64,000 bases of DNA from Chryseobacterium aurantiacum (GTDB lineage: Bacteria > Bacteroidota > Bacteroidia > Flavobacteriales > Weeksellaceae), in assembly GCF_003020585.1 (NCBI RefSeq), contig NZ_PXUE01000002.1, positions 930,001-994,000 on the forward strand, read 5' to 3'. Shown in pieces: positions 26,592-34,806 of the stretch. How positions within the stretch are numbered: position 1 is the first letter of the stretch; the number at the start of each line of letters is the position of its first letter. The position numbers were made by a program, and so were the translations under genes. The notes beneath the pieces are model-generated. The model was given only the letters and a program-made list of their open reading frames with translations. It ran no database searches and was not told the origin of the DNA.

Positions 26592-27422
26592 TTACATTTC
26601 AGTATAATGTACTTTATACTTTTTCATAAAAAGATAATAAAATAAAGAAAAAAGCACAATTCCTACAGCCAGAATAAGCCATTCTGAAACATTAAAAACC
26701 TTTGCAAAACTTTCATCTTTACCGTAAAGCACCAATAGTGACAGGGTTAAATTATTAAACGCATGCAACAATATCGGCATCAGTAAAGACTTTGTTTTAT
26801 GATATACCAATCCCAGCACACAGCCCAGCATCACTGCACTGATAAACTGCCACGGGTTTCCATGAACCACCCCAAAAATAATGGAAGCATACAAAATAGC
26901 CTTCCATGGTTCTACTCCTTTATTAATTAGTCCTTTTTGGATGATCCCCCTAAATATAATTTCCTCAAAAATAGGAGCCATAATCACGGTCATGATGATC
27001 ATAATTACAGGACTCTCGGTCAATTGACTCATCAATTGGACAAAATATTCATAAAAATCGCCAAAGAAAGGTCCTGTTGTTGGGATCTGAGCTGCAATAA
27101 ATTCCGAAATAAACATCATCCCAGTCATCATTGGAAAGATGAGAAGATAGGTAGAGAAATTAACAGAAGATAAATTAAAGTTAAGCTTCTTTTGGGTGGT
27201 ACGCCTTACAATAAAAAAATCAAAAAAGGCAATAGCCGTAAGGAAACCTACAGAGTTAGCAACCATCAAAAACCAATCTTTAAGCTCAAGATTTTCTTTG
27301 AAAGCTACCTTCCAAAAAGTGCTGAATAAAGAAACAGCCATTGTTCCCACAAACAATCCAACGACTAAGGTAACACCGCCTAGCCATGTAAAAGTAAACT
27401 TCGGATACCTGCTATTTTCCAT
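26592..27422 (-). CDS. CPBP family intramembrane glutamic metalloprotease
   Basis: 276 residues with about seven to eight membrane helices. The CPBP (Abi/CAAX prenyl protease-like) motifs are visible: EEIIFRGIIQKGL with the paired Glu, then FGVVHGNPWQF, then LLHAFNNLTL. Members are intramembrane proteases with varied roles (bacteriocin immunity, protein maturation); the substrate here is unknown. Its stop overlaps a possible start of rdgB. It is divergent from prfC across 198 bp. Confidence 0.92.
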   Translation of the reverse strand: MENSRYPKFTFTWLGGVTLVVGLFVGTMAVSLFSTFWKVAFKENLELKDWFLMVANSVGFLTAIAFFDFFIVRRTTQKKLNFNLSSVNFSTYLLIFPMMTGMMFISEFIAAQIPTTGPFFGDFYEYFVQLMSQLTESPVIMIIMTVIMAPIFEEIIFRGIIQKGLINKGVEPWKAILYASIIFGVVHGNPWQFISAVMLGCVLGLVYHKTKSLLMPILLHAFNNLTLSLLVLYGKDESFAKVFNVSEWLILAVGIVLFSLFYYLFMKKYKVHYTEM

Positions 27423-27571
27423 TCTATTTCTCTGTAAAAAATTATAAAAACAAAGATAATTTTTTTGAATACTACAGGCAACTAAAAAGGAAAATACTTA
27501 TTTTCGTTGCTACCATAAATATTACAAAAAATAAGGTTCTCATTCCCCTGAAAGAACATTGTTCTAATTTA

Positions 27572-27603
27572 TTTGAAAACCTCATAAAAAATCACGATTT
27601 TTG
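27572..27603 (+). promoter_or_regulatory. Probable promoter of prfC
   Basis: TTTG at 27572-27575, a 20-nt spacer and GATTTTTG at 27596-27603 (one mismatch to TAnnTTTG). The start codon is 18 nt past the box. Confidence 0.55.
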
Positions 27604-27620
27604 CAACTTCAAAATACGAT

Positions 27621-29219
27621 ATGTCAGACTTAATCAAAGAAATACAAAAAAGAAAGACCTTCGGGATCATTTCCCACCCGGATGCCGGAAAAACAACCCT
27701 TACAGAAAAGCTACTACTTTTTGGGGGTGCCATTCAGGAAGCAGGTGCGGTAAAGTCCAATAAAATAAAAAAAGGAGCTACCTCCGACTTTATGGAAATT
27801 GAAAGACAGAGAGGGATCTCTGTAGCCACTTCCGTATTGGCTTTTGAATATAAAGACCATAAAATTAATATCCTTGATACCCCCGGTCACAAGGATTTTG
27901 CTGAGGATACCTATAGAACCTTAACGGCCGTAGATTCTGTAATTGTTGTAATTGACGTAGCAAAAGGGGTTGAGGAACAAACTGAAAAATTGGTTAAGGT
28001 TTGTAGAATGAGAAACATACCGATGCTGGTATTCATCAATAAACTTGACCGTGAAGGTAAGGATGCTTTCGATTTGCTGGATGAAGTAGAGCAAAAATTA
28101 GGATTGAGAGTTGTACCTCTTTCCCTTCCAATTGGTATGGGAAGTGATTTTCAGGGAATTTATAATATCTGGGAGAACAATATCCAGTTGTTCCTTGAAG
28201 AGAGAAAACAAAAGGTAGGTGAATCCATCACTTTTGATGATATCAGCGATCCTTCCATTGATGAGGCGATAGGTCCAAAAGCTGCTCAAACATTGAGAGA
28301 TGAGCTAGAGCTTATCCAATCTGTATATCCGGAATTCAGCCGTGAAGATTATATGAACGGTGATCTACAACCGGTTTTCTTTGGTTCTGCATTAAACAAC
28401 TTTGGGGTACGTGAATTATTGAATGCATTCATTGAAATTGCTCCAATGCCACAACCTAAGGAAAGTGATCTTCGTATGGTAAAGCCGGAAGAAAGTACTT
28501 TCACAGGATTTGTTTTCAAAATCCATGCTAACATGGATCCTAAGCACAGAGACAGGCTTGCATTCGTAAAGATTGTTTCCGGAACATTCAAAAGAAATGA
28601 AAACTATCTATTGGTAAGAGAGGGTAAAAAGATGAAGTTCTCTTCGCCCAATGCATTTTTTGCCGATAAAAAAGAGGTGGTAGAGGAAAGTTTCCCTGGT
28701 GATATTGTGGGTCTTCATGATACAGGGAGCTTTAGAATTGGTGATACTTTGACAGGTGGTGAAAAACTGAGCTTCAAAGGGATTCCAAGCTTCTCTCCTG
28801 AACATTTCCGTTATATTAACAACAATGATCCGCTTAAGGCTAAGCAATTGGCAAAAGGTATTGATCAGTTAATGGATGAGGGAGTTGCACAGCTATTTAC
28901 CCTTGAAATGAATAACAGGAAAATCATCGGAACTGTGGGAGCACTTCAGTACGAGGTTATCCAATACCGTCTGGAGCATGAGTATGGTGCAAAATGTACT
29001 TACGAACCTTTATCCATGCATAAAGCTTGCTGGGTAGAAGCAGATGAAAAATCTGAAGAGTTTAAAGAATTTGCAAGATTAAAACAAAGGTTCCTTGCCA
29101 GAGATAAATACAACCAGTTGGTATTTTTGGCAGACTCATCATTCACTATTCATATGACGCAGGAGAAATTCCCGAATGTGAAGCTGCATTTTATTAGTGA
29201 GTTTAAAGACAACCAATAA
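27621..29219 (+). CDS. prfC: Peptide chain release factor 3
   Basis: 532 residues, the normal RF3 length. GTPase motifs: SHPDAGKTTLTEKLL (G1), RQRGISVATSV (G2 region), DTPGHKDFAEDTYR (G3) and NKLDREG (G4). The RF3-specific C-terminal region follows (GAVGxLQYEV-like GTVGALQYEVIQYRLEHEYG). RF3 uses GTP to release RF1/RF2 after peptide hydrolysis. It is monocistronic, with its own promoter and a strong terminator. Confidence 0.97.
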   Translation: MSDLIKEIQKRKTFGIISHPDAGKTTLTEKLLLFGGAIQEAGAVKSNKIKKGATSDFMEIERQRGISVATSVLAFEYKDHKINILDTPGHKDFAEDTYRTLTAVDSVIVVIDVAKGVEEQTEKLVKVCRMRNIPMLVFINKLDREGKDAFDLLDEVEQKLGLRVVPLSLPIGMGSDFQGIYNIWENNIQLFLEERKQKVGESITFDDISDPSIDEAIGPKAAQTLRDELELIQSVYPEFSREDYMNGDLQPVFFGSALNNFGVRELLNAFIEIAPMPQPKESDLRMVKPEESTFTGFVFKIHANMDPKHRDRLAFVKIVSGTFKRNENYLLVREGKKMKFSSPNAFFADKKEVVEESFPGDIVGLHDTGSFRIGDTLTGGEKLSFKGIPSFSPEHFRYINNNDPLKAKQLAKGIDQLMDEGVAQLFTLEMNNRKIIGTVGALQYEVIQYRLEHEYGAKCTYEPLSMHKACWVEADEKSEEFKEFARLKQRFLARDKYNQLVFLADSSFTIHMTQEKFPNVKLHFISEFKDNQ

Positions 29220-29255
29220 TATAAGAAAGCGCAAAATTGCCAAAAAAAATACAGG

Positions 29256-29285
29256 TCCGCAGATAACTTCTGCGGATTTTTTTTA
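29256..29285 (+). terminator. Terminator of prfC
   Basis: Stem TCCGCAG / CTGCGGA followed by eight or more T, 37 bp after the stop codon. The mobile-element-like repeat begins only a few bases further on. Confidence 0.9.
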
Positions 29286-29288
29286 TGA

Positions 29289-29524
29289 AGTCTGTTTAAA
29301 CTTAACCGTAAAAGTCACAAAAGGTTTTATTTTTCTAACACTTTAGTACACTTTAAAAAGTGTAAGGAAATACTGCACAATTAAGTTCAGATAAGATGAA
29401 AATCTTTGATTTTCAACAAAACTTGAGTGTCCTTACTTGTACACAAAGTATATCACTTAAATAGCTTAAGTGTTTAAAAAGCTTTTGTATATCCTTTGTG
29501 GTTTAATAAAAAAGTTTAAACAGC
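29289..29524 (+). mobile_element. 236-bp MITE-like non-coding element, copy 1
   Basis: Ends carry CTGTTTAAACTT and its complement AAGTTTAAACAG as terminal inverted repeats. Inside are hairpins such as ACACTTT/AAAGTGT, GAAAATC/GATTTTC and CACTTAA/TTAAGTG. It is flanked on both sides by TTTATGA (29282-29288 and 29525-29531), as a 7-bp target duplication would be. The copy at 39070-39305 is inverted and differs at 5 of the 232 core positions. No reading frame of note lies inside. Confidence 0.75.
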
Positions 29525-29540
29525 TTTATGATATGATTTC

Positions 29541-29603
29541 TGAAAACCACCCCGTCAAAAATTCTTTGAATTTTCGCCAACCCTCCGAATGAGGGGAATT
29601 TTT
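29541..29603. repeat. REP-like double-hairpin repeat, copy 2
   Basis: Contains GTCAAAAATTCTTTGAATTTT (written here only as its hairpin arms TCAAAAATTC and GAATTTT) and a second stem CCCTC / GAGGG. It is the reverse-oriented relative of 2227-2290; the second stem differs in sequence but still pairs. Confidence 0.65.
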
Positions 29604-29810
29604 AGATTTCCAATTTAATATTGAGGAAAAAGGCAAAGCTTTCCAATAATTTCATGCTTCAAACGTAGAAAAACGCTTTGTAAATCTTTTGTAAAACAAA
29701 TACAACACATTGAAAATCTAATCATTATAATTTTACGAATATAATACATTTCATTTACAAGGACTTCAAAAGCTTCATGACTAATTTTACTTCATCAAAA
29801 AATTAATGTT
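29604..29810. other. Leader region before the DUF4349 gene
   Basis: Together with the terminator and the two repeats this completes the 590-bp gap after prfC. No reading frame of note and no clear -33/-7 promoter pair was found here. It is AT-rich and presumably holds the promoter of the DUF4349 gene. Confidence 0.4.
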
Positions 29811-30758
29811 ATGAAAAAGTTCATTTTACTAGCAGTTGTATCGGGCACATTTATTATGTGTGGTAAAAAAGGTGAGGTTTCAGCATCTAAGATTGGTGAA
29901 GCTGTACAAAGTATAGACAGTGCTGCTACTGTTGCTACAGAAGCTCTTGATAATGCCAATACAACAGCCAGCCAAGCTTTGGATTCTGCAAGCATAAGAA
30001 TAAAAGATATTGAAAACACAAAAAATGACATCCAGCAGAAAATAGAAAATACGTCCAAAATTGTAGATTCTTTATCTGATAAAATTGCTTCTACAAAACT
30101 GGAATCAAAAATTGAGAAAAAAGATTCTGCAACCAAGAAATCTGAAAAAATTGTAGTGAATGTTCCTGCTCCAAAGGTAATCAAGGAAACGAAAATCATT
30201 TATAAGGATAAACCTAAAAATGACAGCTATGAACTGAATATGCCAAAAGATAAGATGGTAAAAACCGGATATCTTGTAATAAAGGCTGACAATGCAGAAA
30301 CTGTAAAGGAAATTATTCGTGAAGAATCTGTTAAAAATAACGGTTATATTAAAAGTGAAAGTCTTTCCTATGCAGAATCTACCAATCGTAGTGATGAAAA
30401 TCAAAAAATATACAGCATAGCCATCAAGGTTCCTATTCAGCATTTTGACGGCTTAATGGAAGCTCTCAACACCAACATAGGAGATATCGAGACTAAAGAT
30501 ATTCAGGTTTCAGGGCGTAATTACGCTGACAATACCATTTGCAACATCAATATAAACATTATGGATAAAACTGAAGCTGAAAAAGAACCTAAAACTTTCG
30601 GTGGCAAATCACTGGCGGCGATAGAGTCAGGTTGGGATGTCATTACTTCCATTTTTTTGTTTCTGCTTCCATTGTGGCCTGTATTTCTAATTGGTGGTAT
30701 TGGATACTATTTTTATAAAAAGAAAAACAAAAATATTCCTAATAAAGATTCTCAATAG
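29811..30758 (+). CDS. DUF4349 family lipoprotein
   Basis: 315 residues. The lipoprotein signal ends FIMC, so Cys17 would be lipidated. Residues 25-110 are a low-complexity Ser/Ala/Lys-rich linker with predicted coiled coil. Residues about 140-270 form the DUF4349 domain (MVKTGYLVIKADNAETVKEII, VKNNGYIKSES, IKVPIQHFDGLMEALN, DIQVSGRNYADN). A C-terminal membrane helix (FLFLLPLWPVFLIGGIGYYF) and a basic tail follow. Domain function is unknown. An N-terminal lipid anchor plus a C-terminal helix is the layout seen in other DUF4349 proteins. It is monocistronic and downstream of two repeat elements. Confidence 0.88.
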   Translation: MKKFILLAVVSGTFIMCGKKGEVSASKIGEAVQSIDSAATVATEALDNANTTASQALDSASIRIKDIENTKNDIQQKIENTSKIVDSLSDKIASTKLESKIEKKDSATKKSEKIVVNVPAPKVIKETKIIYKDKPKNDSYELNMPKDKMVKTGYLVIKADNAETVKEIIREESVKNNGYIKSESLSYAESTNRSDENQKIYSIAIKVPIQHFDGLMEALNTNIGDIETKDIQVSGRNYADNTICNININIMDKTEAEKEPKTFGGKSLAAIESGWDVITSIFLFLLPLWPVFLIGGIGYYFYKKKNKNIPNKDSQ

Positions 30759-30768
30759 ATTTTAAAGT

Positions 30769-30793
30769 CCATCCTCAGGGGTGGATTTTTTGC
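30769..30793 (+). terminator. Terminator of the DUF4349 gene
   Basis: Stem TCCATCC / GGGTGGA (one mismatch) followed by TTTTTT, 10 bp past the stop codon. Confidence 0.7.
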
Positions 30794-30899
30794 TTCAATA
30801 TGTTTGAGAGGACGGTTTATTTATTTTAAAGACGAAAGTCCACACCTATTGAACATTACTACAACGATTGATATATCATTAAAATATTACATAATAAAT

Positions 30900-30986
30900 T
30901 AGCCCCGATAGCAACGGTTACCCCGCAGCAAGAACCGGACAAAGTATGGAGCGAGGAGTATGAGTGTATAGCGGGAAAAAGCTCCT
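30900..30986 (+). ncRNA. Candidate structured RNA / conserved flavobacterial intergenic element
   Basis: A GC-richer island between two convergent genes. It begins TAGCCCCGATAGCAACGG and ends AGCGGGAAAAAGCTCCTG. The 5' AGC-CCCG can pair with the 3' CGGG...GCT, closing a loop of about 75 nt. From memory, elements with this AGCCCCGAT...AGCGGGA..AGCTCC framework are common between genes of flavobacteria and may correspond to a described RNA motif (possibly Flavo-1), which could not be verified here. The strand is assumed from that framework. Confidence 0.45.
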
Positions 30987-30991
30987 GAAAA

Positions 30992-31020
30992 GAAAAAGGC
31001 CTCCAAACCGGAAGCCTTTC
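30992..31020 (-). terminator. Terminator of the acyl-CoA dehydrogenase unit
   Basis: Stem AAAGGC-TCC / GGA-GCCTTT with a T-run on the minus strand, 3 bp after the stop codon at 31024. Confidence 0.75.
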
Positions 31021-31023
31021 ATA

Positions 31024-31389
31024 TTATTTCATATTCACTACTTTGTCTACCACAAACTTTGTGTTTCCTCTCCACGGAAGAGCGCCATTATATTCTTTGT
31101 AATGGAGGTCAAAGGTTTTGCCGCTGTTGGTTTCCAATTGCTTGAAAACTTCAGGGTCATCTACAGAAAACTCAAACTCATAGCTTGTAAGGCCTCCTGT
31201 TTTACCTTTTCCGAAGCCTTCCTGAATCAGTTTACCTTCATAGGTTTTGAAGATATAGCCTTTTTTCATGGCATAGTTCAGATATCCGGATTTCACGCCT
31301 TCTCCGAAAACGAAGAAGTACTTATACCATACAAATACTCCTAACAATAGCAGTACAACGCCTAGGGTGATCCACAAAGATTTTTTCAT
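31024..31389 (-). CDS. Small membrane-anchored protein of unknown function
   Basis: 121 residues. One N-terminal membrane helix (LWITLGVVLLLLGVFVW) is followed by a globular domain of about 95 residues with VFGEGVKSGYLNYAMKKGYIFKTYEGKLIQEGF and LPWRGNTKFVV. The pattern recurs in Bacteroidota proteins of unknown function; database labels as 6-phosphogluconate dehydrogenase are not supported by any Rossmann motif here. The domain would face the periplasm. It follows the acyl-CoA dehydrogenase gene by 23 bp and shares its terminator, so it is probably co-transcribed. Confidence 0.8.
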   Translation of the reverse strand: MKKSLWITLGVVLLLLGVFVWYKYFFVFGEGVKSGYLNYAMKKGYIFKTYEGKLIQEGFGKGKTGGLTSYEFEFSVDDPEVFKQLETNSGKTFDLHYKEYNGALPWRGNTKFVVDKVVNMK

Positions 31390-31412
31390 AGAATGTGTGT
31401 GTTTTATTAAAA

Positions 31413-32552
31413 TTATTTTGCAATACTTCTGGAGATCACGATTTTCTGGATTTCAGAAGTTCCTTCGTAGATCTGAGTGATTTTTGCATCTCTCATTAGT
31501 CTTTCTACGTGGTATTCTTTTACATATCCGTATCCACCGTGGATCTGTACAGCTTCAATAGTAGTGTCCATTGCTACCTGCGAAGAGTATAATTTTGCCA
31601 TTGCACCGCTTTCAGAGATATCTTTTCCAGCATCTTTTTCGCAAGCTGCCTTAAAGCACAGCATTCTAGCCGCCGTAATCTGAGTTGCCATATCCGCTAA
31701 TTTGAATGCAATTGCCTGGTGATTGATGATCTCAGTTTTGAAAGCTTTTCTTGTTTTGGCATATTTCAACGCCATTTCATAAGCTCCTGATGCAATACCT
31801 AAAGCTTGAGAAGCAATACCGATTCTTCCACCGTTCAATACAGCCATAGCAAAGTTGAATCCGAATCCATCTTCACCAATTCTGTTTTCTTTAGGAACTT
31901 TTACATTGTTGAAGATCAAAGAGTGAGTATCACTTCCTCTGATTCCCAGTTTATCTTCTTTTGGTCCTATTTCAAAACCTTCCCATCCTCTTTCTACGAT
32001 GAAAGCATTGATTCCCTTATGTTTTTTCTCAGGATCTGTTTGTGCAATTACAATATAGTAAGAAGCAGTTCCTCCGTTTGTAATCCAGTTTTTGATCCCG
32101 TTTAATAAATAGTAATCTCCTTTGTCTTCAGCAGTTGTTTTCTGAGAAGTTGCATCAGAACCAGCTTCCGGCTCAGATAAAGCAAATGCTCCGATTACTT
32201 TTCCACTTGCCAATGGAGTAAGATATTTCACTTTTTGTTCTTCAGAAGCAAACTTTTCAAGACCGGCACAAACCAATGAATTGTTTACAGACATTACAAC
32301 AGCTGCAGATGCATCTATTTTTGCAATCTCCTCCATTGCCAGCACGTAGGAAACGCTGTCCATACCTGCTCCTCCATATTTTGGGTCTACCATCATTCCT
32401 AAAAGCCCCATTTCACCCATTTTCTTCACCTGCTCTACAGGGAATTTCTGGTCACGGTCTCTTTCAATAACTTCAGGTAATAATTCGTTTTGTGCAAAAT
32501 CTCTTGCTGCCTGCTGAATCATCAGCTGTTCTTCCGATAAATTAAAGTCCAT
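31413..32552 (-). CDS. Acyl-CoA dehydrogenase
   Basis: 379 residues, standard for the family. Motifs: the N-terminal LSEEQLMIQQAARDFAQNEL, the FAD/substrate signature FALSEPEAGSDA, WITNGGTASYYIVIAQT, and the C-terminal IYEGTSEIQKIVISR, whose Glu is in the position of the catalytic base of short/medium-chain enzymes. The enzyme oxidises acyl-CoA to trans-2-enoyl-CoA with FAD in the first step of beta-oxidation or branched-chain catabolism. It is divergent from the acyl-CoA ligase gene. The chain-length preference cannot be read. Confidence 0.95.
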   Translation of the reverse strand: MDFNLSEEQLMIQQAARDFAQNELLPEVIERDRDQKFPVEQVKKMGEMGLLGMMVDPKYGGAGMDSVSYVLAMEEIAKIDASAAVVMSVNNSLVCAGLEKFASEEQKVKYLTPLASGKVIGAFALSEPEAGSDATSQKTTAEDKGDYYLLNGIKNWITNGGTASYYIVIAQTDPEKKHKGINAFIVERGWEGFEIGPKEDKLGIRGSDTHSLIFNNVKVPKENRIGEDGFGFNFAMAVLNGGRIGIASQALGIASGAYEMALKYAKTRKAFKTEIINHQAIAFKLADMATQITAARMLCFKAACEKDAGKDISESGAMAKLYSSQVAMDTTIEAVQIHGGYGYVKEYHVERLMRDAKITQIYEGTSEIQKIVISRSIAK

Positions 32553-32909
32553 AAAAAAAATAATTAGATAGCCGTAAATTTACACTTTTTAAGCAAATCT
32601 GAAAAAATAAATTGGAATGGTGAAAAAGCCTGAAATAAAGGAGACTGGAAGCGCTTTTGGATTCAGGTAGTGAAAAATGGAAAACCATGGAAATCCCAAA
32701 AGGAAGTAAAACAAAAACGATGGTATTTTTTAAAAGCATCATTTGTGGAGTAATATAACAGTAAAGTCGTCTCTATCAAGCTTACGGCCTCTTTTTTGAT
32801 AAAAAATATTATGGTTAGCATTTAACTAAATTTCAATTATTAGGATCAGAGGTCTACAATTAAAAAAAATGCTTATATTTAAATTTCTTTATAAATTATT
32901 TAAAAAATC
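32553..32909. other. 357-bp divergent intergenic region
   Basis: It lies between the divergent acyl-CoA dehydrogenase and acyl-CoA ligase genes. No reading frame longer than about 65 codons with convincing content was seen. A TATATTTA octamer at about 32873 is one base off the -7 consensus but has no TTTG at the right distance. The region probably holds the promoters of both genes. Confidence 0.4.
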
Positions 32910-34688
32910 ATGACGATCAAAAGATTATTCGATATTCCGCACTATGCTTTAGAAAAATATCCTAAAATGGATATGTTTGTTACAAAGTATCATGGTGAAT
33001 GGAAAAAAACTTCTACGCAGGAGTTTATCAATGAGGGAAATAAGATATCCAGAGGATTATTGAAGCTAGGTATAAAACCTGGTGATAAGATCGCTTTGAT
33101 AACCACCAATTCCCGCACGGAATGGGCTATTATGGACTTTGGACTTTCACAAATCGGCGTTGTTTCAGTACCGGTTTACCCAAGTATTTCCTCAGAGGAT
33201 TACGAATTTATCTTCAACAATGCAGAAATACAGTATTGCTTTGTTTCTGATAAGGAACTTCTTAATAAGGTAATGAAGGTAAAGCATAATATCCCAAGTT
33301 TACAGGGAATTTTTACTTTTGATAATATAAGTGGAGCGGCCAACTGGAAAGAAATCATGGATTTGGGAGAGGATGAATCCACTCAAATAGAGGTTGAGGA
33401 TCTTTCCAATGCCATCAATACTGAAGATCTGGCAACAATTATTTATACTTCCGGAACTACGGGAAGACCTAAAGGGGTAATGCTTACCCATAATAATATT
33501 GTATCTAATGTATTAGGTGCTATCCCAAGGATTCCTAAGAAAAAAAGCCTTGACTATAAGGAAACAAGAGCATTGAGCTTTCTTCCTATCTGTCATATTT
33601 TTGAAAGAATGCTTTTTTATCTGTATCAATACAATGGTTTTTCTCTTTATTTCGCCGAAAGCATTGAAAAAATGGGTGAAAATGTAAAAGAAGTGAAACC
33701 TCACTATATGACTGTGGTACCTAGATTGATAGAAAAGGTATATGATAAAATTTATAATACAGGATCTTCTGCAGGTGGATTAAAGTCAAAGATTTTTTTC
33801 TGGGCTTTAAATCTTATTTCCAAAAAGAAGGTCATTTCCAAACCATCAGGAATTCAGGAAATCATTGCTGATAAACTGGTTTTTTCCAAATGGAGAGAAG
33901 GTTTAGGGGGTGAAATTGTTACTCTGGTTTCCGGATCTGCAGCATTGTCTACAAGACTAAATCTTATGTTTCAGAATGCAGGGATTCCAATTTTGGAAGG
34001 ATATGGCTTAACAGAGACGTCTCCTGTAATTTCTGTAAACAGTTTCAGCAAAATGAAAGTAGGAACGGTAGGTATACCATTGGACAATCTAAAGGTAAAG
34101 ATTCAGGAAGATGGTGAGATTACCGTAAAGGGACCTTCTGTATTTAAGGGGTATTTCCAAAACGATGAGATGACCAAGGAAGCTTTTACTGAGGATGGAT
34201 TTTTCAAGACAGGAGATATTGGACATATCGACAGTGAAGGATTTTTACAGATTACAGACCGTAAAAAGGAAATGTTTAAAACATCCGGTGGTAAATATAT
34301 TGCTCCTCAAACCATTGAAAATCTTGCTAAAGCTTCAAAATTCATTGAGCAGATTATGGTTGTGGGTGATGGTGAAAAAATGCCATGCGCACTGGTACAG
34401 CCTGACTTTGAATTTGCAAAGAACTGGGCCATGAGAAATAACCTCAGCATAGGCTCTACACCGGCTGAAATTGCTAAAAGCACTGAGTTGAAGCAAAGAA
34501 TTGAAAAGGAAATTGAAAAAATCAACGAGCACCTTGGAAACTGGGAGAAAATCAAAAAAATTGAACTTACCCCTGAGGTTTGGAGCATTGAAGCAGGACT
34601 TCTGACACCAACCCTAAAGCTGAAGAGAAAAGCAGTAAAAGAAAAGTTTATTGCTCTTTACAATAAAATGTATGATCATCAGGAATAA
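32910..34688 (+). CDS. AMP-dependent long-chain fatty acid-CoA ligase
   Basis: 592 residues. The ANL adenylation motifs are all present: IIYTSGTTGRPKGVMLTHNN (P-loop, about residue 172), the FLPICHIFERM block, EGYGLTETSPVI, the hinge region KTGDIGHIDSEGFLQITDRKKEMFKTSGGKYI, and a C-terminal catalytic Lys region near KLKRKAVKEKF. It resembles FAA1/FadD15-type ligases that activate long-chain fatty acids with ATP and CoA. It is divergent from the acyl-CoA dehydrogenase gene, consistent with a shared role in fatty acid use, and ends at a strong terminator. Confidence 0.94.
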   Translation: MTIKRLFDIPHYALEKYPKMDMFVTKYHGEWKKTSTQEFINEGNKISRGLLKLGIKPGDKIALITTNSRTEWAIMDFGLSQIGVVSVPVYPSISSEDYEFIFNNAEIQYCFVSDKELLNKVMKVKHNIPSLQGIFTFDNISGAANWKEIMDLGEDESTQIEVEDLSNAINTEDLATIIYTSGTTGRPKGVMLTHNNIVSNVLGAIPRIPKKKSLDYKETRALSFLPICHIFERMLFYLYQYNGFSLYFAESIEKMGENVKEVKPHYMTVVPRLIEKVYDKIYNTGSSAGGLKSKIFFWALNLISKKKVISKPSGIQEIIADKLVFSKWREGLGGEIVTLVSGSAALSTRLNLMFQNAGIPILEGYGLTETSPVISVNSFSKMKVGTVGIPLDNLKVKIQEDGEITVKGPSVFKGYFQNDEMTKEAFTEDGFFKTGDIGHIDSEGFLQITDRKKEMFKTSGGKYIAPQTIENLAKASKFIEQIMVVGDGEKMPCALVQPDFEFAKNWAMRNNLSIGSTPAEIAKSTELKQRIEKEIEKINEHLGNWEKIKKIELTPEVWSIEAGLLTPTLKLKRKAVKEKFIALYNKMYDHQE

Positions 34689-34693
34689 AATAC

Positions 34694-34724
34694 AAAAACC
34701 GCTTCATCACGAAGCGGTTTTTTG
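34694..34724 (+). terminator. Terminator of the acyl-CoA ligase gene
   Basis: Stem AAAACCGCTTC / GAAGCGGTTTT with a 5-nt loop and T-run, 6 bp after the stop codon. Confidence 0.9.
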
Positions 34725-34752
34725 TTTGTGTCTTGCCCTGAAAAAGGTTGAC

Positions 34753-34785
34753 AAAAAAAGCTGCTTCATTTCTGAAACAGCTTTT
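34753..34785 (-). terminator. Terminator of the Nif3 unit
   Basis: Stem AAAAGCTG-TTC / GAA-CAGCTTTT with one mismatch and a T-run on the minus strand, 22 bp past the stop at 34807. Confidence 0.8.
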
Positions 34786-34806
34786 GTATTGTTTAAAATC
34801 AAATAA

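Noticed and set aside
30964-31344. 126-codon frame on the plus strand
   Set aside because: Covers the antisense of the small membrane protein gene and runs through its terminator; no recognisable domain.
32542-32742. 66-codon frame on the minus strand upstream of the acyl-CoA dehydrogenase
   Set aside because: Composition is unlike the neighbours and no promoter or family pattern supports it.
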